Of a stretch of 13,299 nucleotides of DNA, positions 1 through 7,033 are shown in pieces. Source of the stretch: JBMOLK01 sp049325575 (GTDB taxonomy: Bacteria; Bacillota; Clostridia; Acetivibrionales; Acetivibrionaceae); the NCBI GenBank assembly GCA_049325575.1, contig JBMOLK010000138.1, forward strand, positions 1 to 13,299, in the 5' to 3' direction. Under the pieces are notes generated by a model that was not told the origin of the DNA, searched no databases, and saw nothing but the letters and a program-made list of their open reading frames with translations. Numbering within the stretch: position 1 is the first letter of the stretch; each line of letters opens with the position of its first letter. Position numbers and translations under genes: made by a program.

Positions 1-897
1 TATGCTTAAGCTGTCCAGGTCCTCTATATCCTTAAGTCCTGGAGCAGTACCTTTTCTAACCATCTTTTTTACTTCTTCAATGATCCAGCCTGTTGCAGCT
101 ACCGTCTCAAGGCATCCATAATTTCCGCAGCCGCATCTTGGTCCTTCTTCCTCCACTACTATATGACCAACTTCGCCTGCAGCCCCTCCTACACCTTTGT
201 ATAACCTTCCGTCAATAAATATTCCTGCACCAATACCTGACTTCATATTAATGCAAACAAAATTCTCGATATCTTTACAGCAGCCTATCCACTTCTCACA
301 AATAGCGGAAGCTTTTGCTTCATTCTCAACATAAACCGGTATATCGGGAAGATTATTTAAATATGATTCCATGCTGATATTTCTCCAGTTTAGGTTTGGA
401 GCAAAGATTATTTTATGAATCTCACTCTTAACAAGACCAGGAACTGAAATCCCCAACCCAAGAAAATCATCCTTGTTTTTGGAATATCTGGCCATAATCC
501 CTTTTACAGCATCCCCAACCTTATTAATTACACTCTCAAAAGATATATCCTCCGGCATAGATATCAAGTCTTCATGTATTATATTGCCTGCTATATCCAT
601 AAGTACTGCGTTCATATTATCCACGTCTATATCAATTCCTATAGAGTAAAAAGAATGCGGCTTAAGCTCGTATAATACCGGCCTCCTCCCTCCATTGGAG
701 TCCCCCACACCAGTTTCGTGTATATAGTCCTTTTCAATAAGTCCCGAAACTATTATTCCCACAGCTGTGGGTGAAAGCCCCGTTATCTGTGAAAGCTCTG
801 CTTTGGATATTGCCCTGTAAGTCCTTATTAGATTCAATATTTCTGTCTCATTCAAACGTTTTAAATATTTGTTGTTCCCTACATTACTCTCAATCAT
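1..897 (-). CDS. ROK-family transcriptional regulator (XylR/NagC type), 3' end outside window
   Basis: I translated this from the reverse strand; 299 codons are open to the left edge, so the C-terminus is missing. Residues 17-60 form a winged helix-turn-helix (SKAELSQITGLSPTAVG) followed by the GGRRP wing motif at 69-73. The ROK sugar-binding fold follows: ENEAKA (191-196), GIGAGI (221-226), GEVGH (241-245), then the zinc-site signature CGCGNYGCLE (255-264). ROK regulators with an HTH are sugar-responsive DNA-binding proteins, usually repressors of carbohydrate genes; the effector cannot be read here. The kinase-type catalytic Asp of sugar-kinase ROK proteins appears as Glu (ENEA), which fits a regulator rather than a kinase. 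The start ATG at 897 follows AGGGGT by about 8 nt; the ATG three bases upstream runs straight into a stop. A possible target is a carbohydrate gene outside the window. Confidence 0.93.
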   Translation of the reverse strand, partial: MIESNVGNNKYLKRLNETEILNLIRTYRAISKAELSQITGLSPTAVGIIVSGLIEKDYIHETGVGDSNGGRRPVLYELKPHSFYSIGIDIDVDNMNAVLMDIAGNIIHEDLISMPEDISFESVINKVGDAVKGIMARYSKNKDDFLGLGISVPGLVKSEIHKIIFAPNLNWRNISMESYLNNLPDIPVYVENEAKASAICEKWIGCCKDIENFVCINMKSGIGAGIFIDGRLYKGVGGAAGEVGHIVVEEEGPRCGCGNYGCLETVAATGWIIEEVKKMVRKGTAPGLKDIEDLDSLSI

Positions 898-960
898 ATC
901 ATAACCCCTATCTTTTTTTCTCTATATAATTCCTCTTTGATACACTTTTACTCCTATTCT

Positions 961-989
961 AACATATTTAATAAATTTGCTAAAGTAAA
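961..989 (-). promoter_or_regulatory. possible promoter of the ROK regulator gene
   Basis: On the reverse strand TTTACT (984-989) and TATGTT (961-966) are separated by 17 bases, about 65 bases upstream of the start codon. The hexamers are weak matches in AT-rich DNA, so this is tentative. Confidence 0.3.
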
Positions 990-1011
990 CTATTTAAATT
1001 TTTTCACATAT

Positions 1012-1110
1012 AGAGATCGAACTGTAAAAGTAGATAAACAAGATAGGCAAGCCATTTGTATCAAATTAGCGGAGCGAATTATATGTTTATCTTTACAGTT
1101 CGTTATCTCT
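1012..1110. repeat. MITE-like inverted-repeat element, copy 1
   Basis: A 99 bp element. Its left end AGAGATCGAACTGTAAA and the reverse complement of its right end AGAGATAACGAACTGTAAA match for about 25 positions with small bulges, continuing into GATAAACA. The RNA or single strand can fold into one long hairpin with an internal core (GGCAAGCC, TTTGTATCAAA). It carries no ORF of its own. It is nearly identical to copy 2 at 1256-1355 and has the same ends as copy 3 at 10824-10922, all in the same orientation. Taking TAGAGAT/ATCTCTA as termini, the flanks are ATA on both sides (1008-1010, 1112-1114), a possible 3-bp target duplication. Confidence 0.85.
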
Positions 1111-1119
1111 AATAAAACT

Positions 1120-1160
1120 AAGGAATAAAGCAGGACAATAAATTCCCAACTTTATTCCTT
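1120..1160. repeat. 11-bp perfect inverted repeat
   Basis: AAGGAATAAAG (1120-1130) and CTTTATTCCTT (1150-1160) are exact reverse complements around a 19-nt spacer, starting 10 bases after element copy 1. The stem is AT-rich with no good U-run, so it is a poor terminator. It could be an operator or a chance structure. Confidence 0.5.
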
Positions 1161-1255
1161 TAAGTATATAGGTAATAAAATGAGTAGAAGCTTTTTTGTA
1201 ATTAAAACAAACCAGTACTATGTACTTCACTGTTAAACATGCACCAATCAGTTAT

Positions 1256-1355
1256 AGAAATCGAACTGTAAAAGTAGATAAACAAGATAGGCAAGCCATT
1301 TGTATCAAATTGGCGGAGCGAATTATATGTTTATCTTTACAAGCTCGTTATCTCT
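1256..1355. repeat. MITE-like inverted-repeat element, copy 2
   Basis: Second copy, 100 bp, same orientation as copy 1 and 145 bp from it. The core is identical to copy 1 apart from TTAGCGG becoming TTGGCGG. The ends have drifted: AGAAAT replaces AGAGAT on the left, and ACAAGCTCG replaces ACAGTTCG (one extra base) on the right. Both changes weaken the terminal pairing, as in an older, no longer selected copy. No matching flanking duplication is seen (TTA left, AAA right). Confidence 0.85.
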
Positions 1356-1524
1356 AAAAGTTAAACTTAAAATATGAACATACCCACACTCATTATAGAT
1401 ATTCGAGTAAAGTATGAATTTTGATACCTCATTTGATACTTTTTTGATTTTTTTATTGCAAGTCATCTTCTATGTATTGATTAGCATCGTATTCCAATAT
1501 GTTGGCGAAGAATAAAAATATACT

Positions 1525-1638
1525 TTACATTTTACTATTCTTAAAGCGTGATATTACCCTGCTTATTAACAAAGTTATAAGTATAAGCAATATCAATACA
1601 GCCAAATATATAATCCTTTCCTGGTTACTCATTAACAT
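1525..1638 (-). CDS. small single-span membrane peptide (37 aa)
   Basis: A short reading frame beginning MLMSNQERIIYLAVL and ending SRFKNSKM. Residues 9-26 are a continuous hydrophobic helix (Ile, Leu, Val), followed by a basic tail (RVISRFKNSK), which predicts one membrane span with the C-terminus inside. An AGGAGG ribosome binding site lies 10 bases before the ATG at 1638; a second in-frame ATG is two codons later. No family recognised. It is monocistronic, and the nearest terminator upstream (1871-1911) separates it from the esterase gene. The longer forward-strand frame opposite it (1499-1714) has no ribosome binding site and is most likely its shadow. Confidence 0.5.
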   Translation of the reverse strand: MLMSNQERIIYLAVLILLILITLLISRVISRFKNSKM

Positions 1639-2003
1639 AATACCCTATCCTCCTGCACATAAGTTTTTATCTCTCTTTATATACCCGTATCCAAAATACA
1701 GGTTTTTTATTTAATATTATAGGGCTGATTATTTAGGTGCATTTTAACAGCTCTGTAAAATAAATTAAAGTAATTATTATATACCATACAATGAGAAATA
1801 AGTAAATATTTATTTGCTATAAAGAATAGAAAAATTTCTGTATATTGCATTTCCTCTGCATTAACTCATTAAATAAAATCGGGTTCCCTAGTCGGGTACC
1901 CGATTTTATTTATTCCGGTTTTTATTGAATTAGCAATGCCATTACTATTTATATCAGAAGCATTTTATACATATATTCATTTAAGAGCTAAGATTTATTA
2001 ACT
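1639..2003. other. intergenic region with terminator and possible promoters
   Basis: This stretch holds the bidirectional terminator at 1871-1911 and two weak reverse-strand promoter candidates that could drive the 37-aa peptide: TTTACT-17-TATATA (1778-1806), and a start at TTTACA (1754-1759) with a TAAATA-like -10 about 18 bases on. Nothing else is recognised. Confidence 0.4.
1871..1911. terminator. bidirectional rho-independent terminator
   Basis: AAATAAAATCGGGT (1871-1884) pairs perfectly with ACCCGATTTTATTT (1898-1911). After a T-T mismatch, CCC/GGG extends the stem over a TAGTC loop. The A-rich and T-rich flanks of the stem supply a U-tract in either direction. It lies 93 bases past the stop of the dockerin esterase and most likely ends that transcript. 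Confidence 0.9.
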
Positions 2004-3929
2004 TTAGAAACTGCTAATTATCCCTAGTATATACCGCTTTAATAAAGTGAGGTCGGTTGAATTAATCAAACCATCACTATTAACATCTGCAGCCTTGCTT
2101 CCTCCAGGATTGGGAAACTTGTCAATTATTTTAAGCAGGTATCTCTTTAGTAAGGTGTAATCGTTTGAATTGACAATACCATCTACACTAGCATCACCTT
2201 TCATAATTAAAGGTGTTGGAGTAGGTGTCGGCAAAGGCGCAATTGTAGCATTGATGTCTACATAGTTAGCCCTTATGCATGTGTACATAGGCCGCATGAT
2301 TAGTTTTGTTGAAGAGCTCATAACGTTTTCAATGCTTCCTGTATCACCAACCCACTTTTCAAACTTTTTTCCTGCTGGGGCAGGATTAGCTGTTATACTA
2401 ACTACTTCACCTTCCTTGTAAATTCCACTGGCTGTACCTTCAAGAACCTCAAGCCTATAGTCCCTGTCAGTTCTAAAAGGAGATGCAGGTATACCTTCTT
2501 TATTATAGAGGTTTCCAATTGGATTATCAGACCATGAGTATCTTACTGCAACAGGCTCGGTTACAGTTGCTGCGGAAAGTACAACTGTATTATTTTCAAT
2601 CATTGCATCCGCCCATACAAAATTCTTGTCGGGCCCGGCTATTGCAAAGCCCTTCAAAGTTCCCCCTGTTATCTCTTGAACAGGTTCCAGCCCCGTTTTT
2701 TTTCCAACCATTAAACCACTGCCGGCATTGTCAAAGGTTATTCTGATTTTATTTCCTTCCCTGGACATGGACTTATACAAGGGCCCTTCGGGTACAAGGA
2801 TTTTATCATAATACTTTCCCAGTGCACATTGAGCTGACCTTATGCCTACATCCTGCTTATTGGTTGGGTGCACATTACCTGAATCACCTACATCTATAGT
2901 TACAATCAAGCCACTGTTTGCATCCCTTTGTGAAGTAACCAGTTGAGCTTCCCTTAGAAGTGTCCATGACCCGTTTTGAACGGGCGCATTCTGCAGACCT
3001 GCAATATTGGGAAGCTGGATTATAATAAACGGGAAGTCTCCTATACCAAATTTAGATCTCCAGTCAATGATAAGTGAAGAAAGCAGTTTGCCATACCTGT
3101 AATCCTTCTCTGTATTTGCCTCTCCCTGGTACCATAGAGTCCCTTTTATCCTGTAAGGAACAACCGGAGCTATCATACCGTTATAAAGGCCTGTAACCGA
3201 ATTGGCGTTACCCAGGTAATTCAGTTCACTCTGGTAGTCTTCATAGGTTTTTAGCATCTCCATGCTTGTCCAGCACTCTATCTTTGTTCCTCCAACAGCA
3301 GAAACAATTATTCCAACCGGAACATCCAATTCATTATGTAATTTACGTGCAAAGAAATACCCCACGGCAGATACATAGGGTGCTGTCTGCGGTGAGAGAA
3401 CCTGCCATTTGCACTGGTCAGGATAGCTGAATTTGTCCTGGGGTACACTGTTGTACCCGTGAGGTACATTAAAATAACGTATATTTGGATAGTTTGCATT
3501 CTGGACCTCTGTGGTACCGTTGGCAGCTTCACGAAGCTGCATTACCATATTTGACTGGCCTGAACAAAGCCATACTTCCCCGAAAAGTATATCACTTATT
3601 GTTTTTGTTTGTGAGCCGGTGACGGTCATCTGATAGGGGCCACCCTTGGGGAAGGGACCTATTTTAACGGACCATTTTCCACTTTGATCGGCAACACCTG
3701 TTGATGTCTGGCCCCCTATCTCTACTGTTACCTTTTCGCCGGGATTAGTCCAACCCCAGACAGGATTTTCAACATCCCTCTGAAGAATCATATGATCAGC
3801 AAATAAGGAATGAACAAAGGGTTTATCTGCATATGTTCCAGCAGAAAAGGTATTGCTTGTAGAAACCGTCACCAAGCAGGCTGAAATCAACATTGCAAGG
3901 ATAACAGGTATAATTTTGACTATTTTCAT
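2004..3929 (-). CDS. secreted SGNH/sialate-O-acetylesterase-type carbohydrate esterase with type I dockerin
   Basis: 641 residues. Residues 1-30 are a signal peptide. The catalytic part (about 35-490) is of the SASA (PF03629) type: GQSNM at 124-128 with nucleophile Ser126, GGTKIECW (213-220), WYQGEAN (266-272), and a DVGDSGNVHP block (346-355) supplying the Asp and His354. Such enzymes remove O-acetyl groups from sugars; in a plant-cell-wall degrader the likely substrate is acetylated hemicellulose, though the family name comes from sialic acid. Residues about 491-558 resemble a divergent InlB B-repeat module. A PTPTPTP linker (567-573) leads to a dockerin (577-641) with two Ca-binding repeats, each ending LLKRY. 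The dockerin docks it to a scaffoldin cohesin, so this is a cellulosome component outside the cell. The ATG follows GGGGAGGT by 7 nt. It lies directly downstream of a broken sugar-dehydrogenase-like gene and may share its old transcript. Confidence 0.93.
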   Translation of the reverse strand: MKIVKIIPVILAMLISACLVTVSTSNTFSAGTYADKPFVHSLFADHMILQRDVENPVWGWTNPGEKVTVEIGGQTSTGVADQSGKWSVKIGPFPKGGPYQMTVTGSQTKTISDILFGEVWLCSGQSNMVMQLREAANGTTEVQNANYPNIRYFNVPHGYNSVPQDKFSYPDQCKWQVLSPQTAPYVSAVGYFFARKLHNELDVPVGIIVSAVGGTKIECWTSMEMLKTYEDYQSELNYLGNANSVTGLYNGMIAPVVPYRIKGTLWYQGEANTEKDYRYGKLLSSLIIDWRSKFGIGDFPFIIIQLPNIAGLQNAPVQNGSWTLLREAQLVTSQRDANSGLIVTIDVGDSGNVHPTNKQDVGIRSAQCALGKYYDKILVPEGPLYKSMSREGNKIRITFDNAGSGLMVGKKTGLEPVQEITGGTLKGFAIAGPDKNFVWADAMIENNTVVLSAATVTEPVAVRYSWSDNPIGNLYNKEGIPASPFRTDRDYRLEVLEGTASGIYKEGEVVSITANPAPAGKKFEKWVGDTGSIENVMSSSTKLIMRPMYTCIRANYVDINATIAPLPTPTPTPLIMKGDASVDGIVNSNDYTLLKRYLLKIIDKFPNPGGSKAADVNSDGLINSTDLTLLKRYILGIISSF

Positions 3930-3972
3930 TATATGTACCTCCCCAAATTTACAAATAGTATTTTAATATTTC

Positions 3973-4044
3973 TTATTTACATTTTACTACAAGTCCAATA
4001 AGTAGTAAAACAGTTAGTAGTAAGAAGCCTATACCTTTTTGCAA
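3973..4044 (-). CDS. possible 23-aa hydrophobic peptide
   Basis: Reads from TTG at 4044 (8 bases after AAGGGGAG) as a short basic N-terminus (QKG) followed by one hydrophobic helix of Leu/Val/Ile and a KCK tail. It sits between the broken dehydrogenase and the esterase on the same strand. The ribosome binding site is good, but the start codon is weak and the peptide very short. It may equally be non-coding. No family recognised. Confidence 0.3.
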   Translation of the reverse strand: MQKGIGFLLLTVLLLIGLVVKCK

Positions 4045-4066
4045 AAATAAATACTCCCCTTTAAAT

Positions 4067-4731
4067 TCAACGTTTCTTCGCCTTCCATATAACCCCTGTA
4101 CCAGGCTCATAGCCATGATTTTCCTCGATGTGCAGACCGAAATCGGCAATATACATTTCACCTTTGGAACTAAAAATAACATCTATAGGCCTTTCAAGGC
4201 CACCTCCACCGGTATGTGAAGCCGCATAGCCAGTCTTATTTATTGCAAATGTATATACTTTTCCTGTTCTCATATGTTATCCTTGCCTACAACCCCGGAA
4301 TTGGTTGCTGTACCCTGTCCAAAATACATCTTTCCGTCAGGTCCAAATACCACCCTGTTATTATGATGGTCTCCCCAGCTTGGAAGCCCGGCAATAATAT
4401 CCTCTTTTGTTCCGTCCGGTTTGACTTTGGTTATAAAGCCCCTGTGTGCCACATATATATTTCCTTTGTAGTAGGTTATTCCCGTAAGAGGAGGGTTAAA
4501 ACCATCAGCAATGACCTCAAAACCGCCTCCGGTATACTTTAAAACCTTCCCGTTCCCTGAAGTAACACCAGCATCGGCAACCAGCATTTCACCCCTGTCA
4601 GTAAGAATTATATTTATCGGGGTGGTCAGTCCTTCCTGAAATACTTCAATTTCATACCCTGGCGGAAGAGCTATATCATTTGGGTCGGTTATTCTTCTAA
4701 CCTTTGATTCATCATGATCTGTTTGTCCCAT
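4067..4731 (-). pseudogene. sorbosone/glucose dehydrogenase-like (beta-propeller) gene, internally deleted and frameshifted
   Basis: The 5' part (to the TGA at 4270) reads through LPPGYEIEVF, TTPINI, MLVADAG and HHNNRVVFGPDGKMYFGQG to GTATNSGVVGKDN, the N-terminal blades of a sorbosone-dehydrogenase/NHL-type propeller. A second frame, shifted by one base and starting at the junction (4273), resumes with TGKVYTF, GGLERPIDV, GEMYIADFG and PGTGVIWK, which is the C-terminal end of the same kind of protein. Together they give about 220 residues, whereas intact relatives are, from memory, over 400, so the middle blades appear to be missing. The simplest reading is one internal deletion at about 4271-4280 that also broke the frame. 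ATG at 4731 follows AAAGGTG by 6 nt and is better than the upstream GTG at 4740, which overlaps that site. A live short protein from the first frame is possible but unlikely to be an enzyme. Confidence 0.8.
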
Positions 4732-4806
4732 TATCAACACCTTTATAATTGAATAAACCTTTAATCAATATACTCATATGACAGACCTGATGTTACTATT
4801 TATATG

Positions 4807-4837
4807 AAAAATATCCCCCGGGATCTCCGGGGGATAT
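4807..4837 (-). terminator. rho-independent terminator of the GH8 gene
   Basis: ATATCCCCCGG (4811-4821) and CCGGGGGATAT (4827-4837) form a perfect 11-bp GC-rich stem with a 5-base loop. Read on the reverse strand it is followed by TTTTTC. It lies 41 bases past the stop codon of the cellulase gene. Confidence 0.93.
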
Positions 4838-4877
4838 GGTAGTTTATCAGTATTAGGTTAACTTGTCATATTAACTG

Positions 4878-6635
4878 TTATGGTTCTATACCCCAGTGTT
4901 TTACACCTGACAAATAAGCTGTTACTTTGTCCCAATCAACATGACTTGTGGCAGTAGAGTTGAATGAGTAGTCATTTGTCTGGCTGTAGTTTGACCAATC
5001 GGATTTATGAACCCTTGCTTCTACTACGGTTGATGAACCTGCTGCAAGGCTTCCGGCACCGGATTTAAATCCAACTTCCAGATAATAGTCTGCATTGGTT
5101 TTTGCAGGGCTGATCTGGGTGAAGGTTCCTGTTACATTTGATGTGCCTGCCTGTGCGTAGTCAACAACAAAGTTATTTGTAGAGCTTGTATCTGCTGTGA
5201 AATAATATCTCATTTTAACGTTTGCCAGGTCAAAAGATGTTGTTCCTGTATTAACCAGCTTAAACCTTAAATATAAAGTATTAAGTGTTGATGACTTGTC
5301 ATTATTGTAGAACTGAACTTTCAAGCTTCCTGTTCCTGCGCTGCTTGGTGTTGGTGTTGGAGTTGTAGTCGGCGTCGGTGTTGGTGTAGCCGCTACTGGT
5401 GATGGAGTCGGTGTTGGTGTATTTGTAGGTGTTGGTGTAGGGCTAGTTGTGCTGCCCAATGAATATGGATTCGGGAAGTTACCTGTCATATAAATCATAG
5501 ATAACAACCTTAAAGTATTGCCAAAGTAATCCCATGGTCCACCCCAAGGATCATAAAGTTTCTTTGTTTCATTATAGAAGCTTTGAGCATAAGTCATATC
5601 CGTACCTGTCATGGTACTTGTGGCAGCCATAGATACAGCTGTTGGGCTATGGTTTGATGTCAATGCAGTACCTGTTATGCTGTATTTGTCTGTCAAAGTA
5701 GTTACTTTTCCATAAAAGAAAGCAGCTATTTTATCAACCTGTGCTTTTGCCCTTGTATCTCCATACCAGCTGTAGTCTACACCTATTCTCCATGGAGTAC
5801 GTACTGCATCATAGAAGTAATCATATCCAAGATCATATGCTTTATTACCATAAATATCGCACCAGTCAGGTGTTAAACCTGTGTTGTTATTTTTAGCGTT
5901 TATGTTTGCAAGAATTTCATATGATTTGTCAACTACATTTAGCCATCTGCTGTCACCGGTCTTTTGGGCAAAAATTCTATACCACGCAGGTGCAAAATAG
6001 CTTGGATTCCTTGCAGCCGGCTTATCTGCCCAGCCGTCACCAGGTTCAAATGAGAAATCCGGTGCTACACAAGTTTCCATCAGCTTATTGATTATTGTAT
6101 TTGCTTCAGTTGAGTAGTTGATTGACCCGCTTGAACCCCACAGTTTATCTGCCATAATGAGGGCTATTGCAACGTCCTGGTCTGCGTCACTGGCAGCATC
6201 AAGACCTATTGCAGTACCATACTGGTCGATTTTCCATTTCATCAAAAGGTTTGGATCAAGATGGATCTTATAGTATTTGAACAACCCGTCAAGTGTAGTC
6301 CTGTCGTTAAAGTATGCTGCCAGAAGCATACCATAACCTATACCTTCAGACACAGTATCATAATTGTCTCCGGAGCCGCGTCTAACCCTAAGATATCCGC
6401 CTGCACCGCTTGATGTAACAAGGTATTGCTTCCAGGTGTTATATTCATTTTGCAGGAAAGTAGCCTGGTCCGTATAGACAGGTCCTAGTCCATATGGATA
6501 TGCCACATTATAAGGGAATGTACTTGCTGCCTGTGTATTATCCATTGGTAATATTAACGTAATGGATACGATAAAGGCTGCAACCAAGACCAGTGCTAAA
6601 GCCTTTGCTCCTTTTGTCTTGAAAAATTCTTTCAT
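4878..6635 (-). CDS. secreted GH8 endoglucanase with CBM3, no dockerin
   Basis: 585 residues. Residues 1-37 are a signal peptide ending TQA-A. Residues about 40-392 are a GH8 (alpha/alpha)6-barrel domain close in sequence to C. thermocellum CelA: TVSEGIGYGMLLA carries the proton-donor Glu97, DAASDADQDVA (146-156) the substrate Asp, and GVDYSWYGD (285-293) Asp287, the probable general base of this inverting enzyme. A Thr/Pro linker (399-431) joins a family 3 cellulose-binding module (436-585: GSLKVQFYNN, LYLRFKLVNTG, SDWSNYSQTNDYSF). It cleaves internal beta-1,4-glucan bonds outside the cell. It has no dockerin, so unlike CelA it should act as a free, cellulose-bound enzyme. The ATG follows AGGAGGAG by 7 nt. 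It has its own long riboswitch-containing leader and its own terminator, so it is monocistronic. Confidence 0.95.
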   Translation of the reverse strand: MKEFFKTKGAKALALVLVAAFIVSITLILPMDNTQAASTFPYNVAYPYGLGPVYTDQATFLQNEYNTWKQYLVTSSGAGGYLRVRRGSGDNYDTVSEGIGYGMLLAAYFNDRTTLDGLFKYYKIHLDPNLLMKWKIDQYGTAIGLDAASDADQDVAIALIMADKLWGSSGSINYSTEANTIINKLMETCVAPDFSFEPGDGWADKPAARNPSYFAPAWYRIFAQKTGDSRWLNVVDKSYEILANINAKNNNTGLTPDWCDIYGNKAYDLGYDYFYDAVRTPWRIGVDYSWYGDTRAKAQVDKIAAFFYGKVTTLTDKYSITGTALTSNHSPTAVSMAATSTMTGTDMTYAQSFYNETKKLYDPWGGPWDYFGNTLRLLSMIYMTGNFPNPYSLGSTTSPTPTPTNTPTPTPSPVAATPTPTPTTTPTPTPSSAGTGSLKVQFYNNDKSSTLNTLYLRFKLVNTGTTSFDLANVKMRYYFTADTSSTNNFVVDYAQAGTSNVTGTFTQISPAKTNADYYLEVGFKSGAGSLAAGSSTVVEARVHKSDWSNYSQTNDYSFNSTATSHVDWDKVTAYLSGVKHWGIEP

Positions 6636-6729
6636 CTACTTTCTCCTCCTCTTATTAGTTTGAAGTTAAATAACTACGAAACAGTAATACAATGATGCGG
6701 ATTTTGGTTTTGAGGAGTAAGTGACAAAT

Positions 6730-6754
6730 AAAAACCACGGCAAAATTGCCGTGG
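6730..6754 (-). terminator. intrinsic terminator of the riboswitch expression platform
   Basis: On the reverse strand CCACGGC and GCCGTGG (6748-6754 and 6735-6741) form a 7-bp GC stem with a 6-base loop followed directly by TTTTT (6730-6734). It lies between the c-di-GMP aptamer and the cellulase start codon, about 95 bases before the ATG, so transcription ending here would leave the cellulase unexpressed. Confidence 0.92.
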
Positions 6755-6775
6755 CTAAATGTCTAATTCACTTAC

Positions 6776-6862
6776 CCTGGCAACCCGACTGTCATAGTGT
6801 TTCCACCTTAGACTCGAAGCTTTGCGTCCTTGCCTTTCGGCAAGTTTGCCTTTTTCAGCGTG
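6776..6862 (-). ncRNA. cyclic di-GMP-I riboswitch (GEMM-I) upstream of the GH8 gene
   Basis: Read 5' to 3' on the reverse strand the GEMM-I landmarks come in order: GGCAAAC (6844-6850), the P2 hairpin CTTGCC-GAAA-GGCAAG (6829-6844) with its GNRA tetraloop, the conserved GACGCAAAGC (6819-6828), a P3 arm containing GTG-GAAA-CAC, and the closing GGGTTGCCA (6778-6786). The base just before CAAAC is G, the equivalent of Vc2 G20, which favours c-di-GMP over cGAMP. A terminator follows 22 bases later and then the GH8 cellulase. Known members of this class bind c-di-GMP and switch transcription termination or translation. Recognised by eye, without a covariance-model score. Confidence 0.92.
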
Positions 6863-6900
6863 CTATTTAGTTTCTAGTACTATACTACTACGATATCCTA

Positions 6901-6951
6901 GTGCTTTTTAACATAACAAATTTCTAGTCCTTCATAATGTTAAAAATGCAC
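6901..6951 (-). repeat. hairpin in the cellulase leader, distal
   Basis: GTGCTTTTTAACAT (6901-6914) and ATGTTAAAAATGCAC (6937-6951) pair over 14 bases with one bulged A, closing a 22-nt loop. It lies 5' of the riboswitch in the same transcript. No U-run follows, so it is not a terminator. Confidence 0.6.
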
Positions 6952-6962
6952 TTCCTATGTTT

Positions 6963-7000
6963 GTGCCCTGCTTCTAGAAACGAATTCTGTTACGGGGCAC
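6963..7000 (-). repeat. hairpin in the cellulase leader, proximal to promoter
   Basis: GTGCCC (6963-6968) pairs with GGGCAC (6995-7000). Inside it AGAA/TTCT can form a small second stem. It is near the expected 5' end of the leader and could protect the RNA from decay; that role is a guess. Confidence 0.5.
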
Positions 7001-7033
7001 TAGTAATATAACACCATATTGCTTTCTTAATTT

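Larger units (their letters stand above)
898..1524. other. gene-free interval with two inverted-repeat elements
   Basis: No convincing coding sequence is seen on either strand over these 627 bases. They hold copies 1 and 2 of the ~99 bp element, an 11-bp inverted repeat at 1120-1160, and AT-rich filler. The only longer forward reading frame (from 937) runs straight through element copy 1 and has no ribosome binding site. Confidence 0.6.

Noticed and set aside
937..1128. Forward reading frame of 63 codons
   Set aside because: It runs through inverted-repeat copy 1, has no ribosome binding site and is not preserved at the other copies.
1012..1355. Possible CRISPR array (two repeats 145 bp apart)
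   Set aside because: Repeats of ~99 bp with long inverted ends, only two local copies and no regular spacers or cas genes.
1499..1714. Forward hydrophobic reading frame of 71 codons
   Set aside because: It is antisense to the 37-aa peptide, whose ribosome binding site is strong; the forward frame has none and its hydrophobicity follows from AT-rich DNA.
2483..2746. Forward frame inside the esterase gene
   Set aside because: Shadow of a gene with clear domain structure on the opposite strand.
4216..4542. Forward 108-codon frame over the broken dehydrogenase
   Set aside because: The opposite strand has recognisable propeller motifs; this frame has no motif or ribosome binding site.
5336..5450. 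Short tandem repeats in DNA (GTTGGTGT-like)
   Set aside because: These encode the Thr/Pro linker of the cellulase and are a coding feature, not a satellite or CRISPR.
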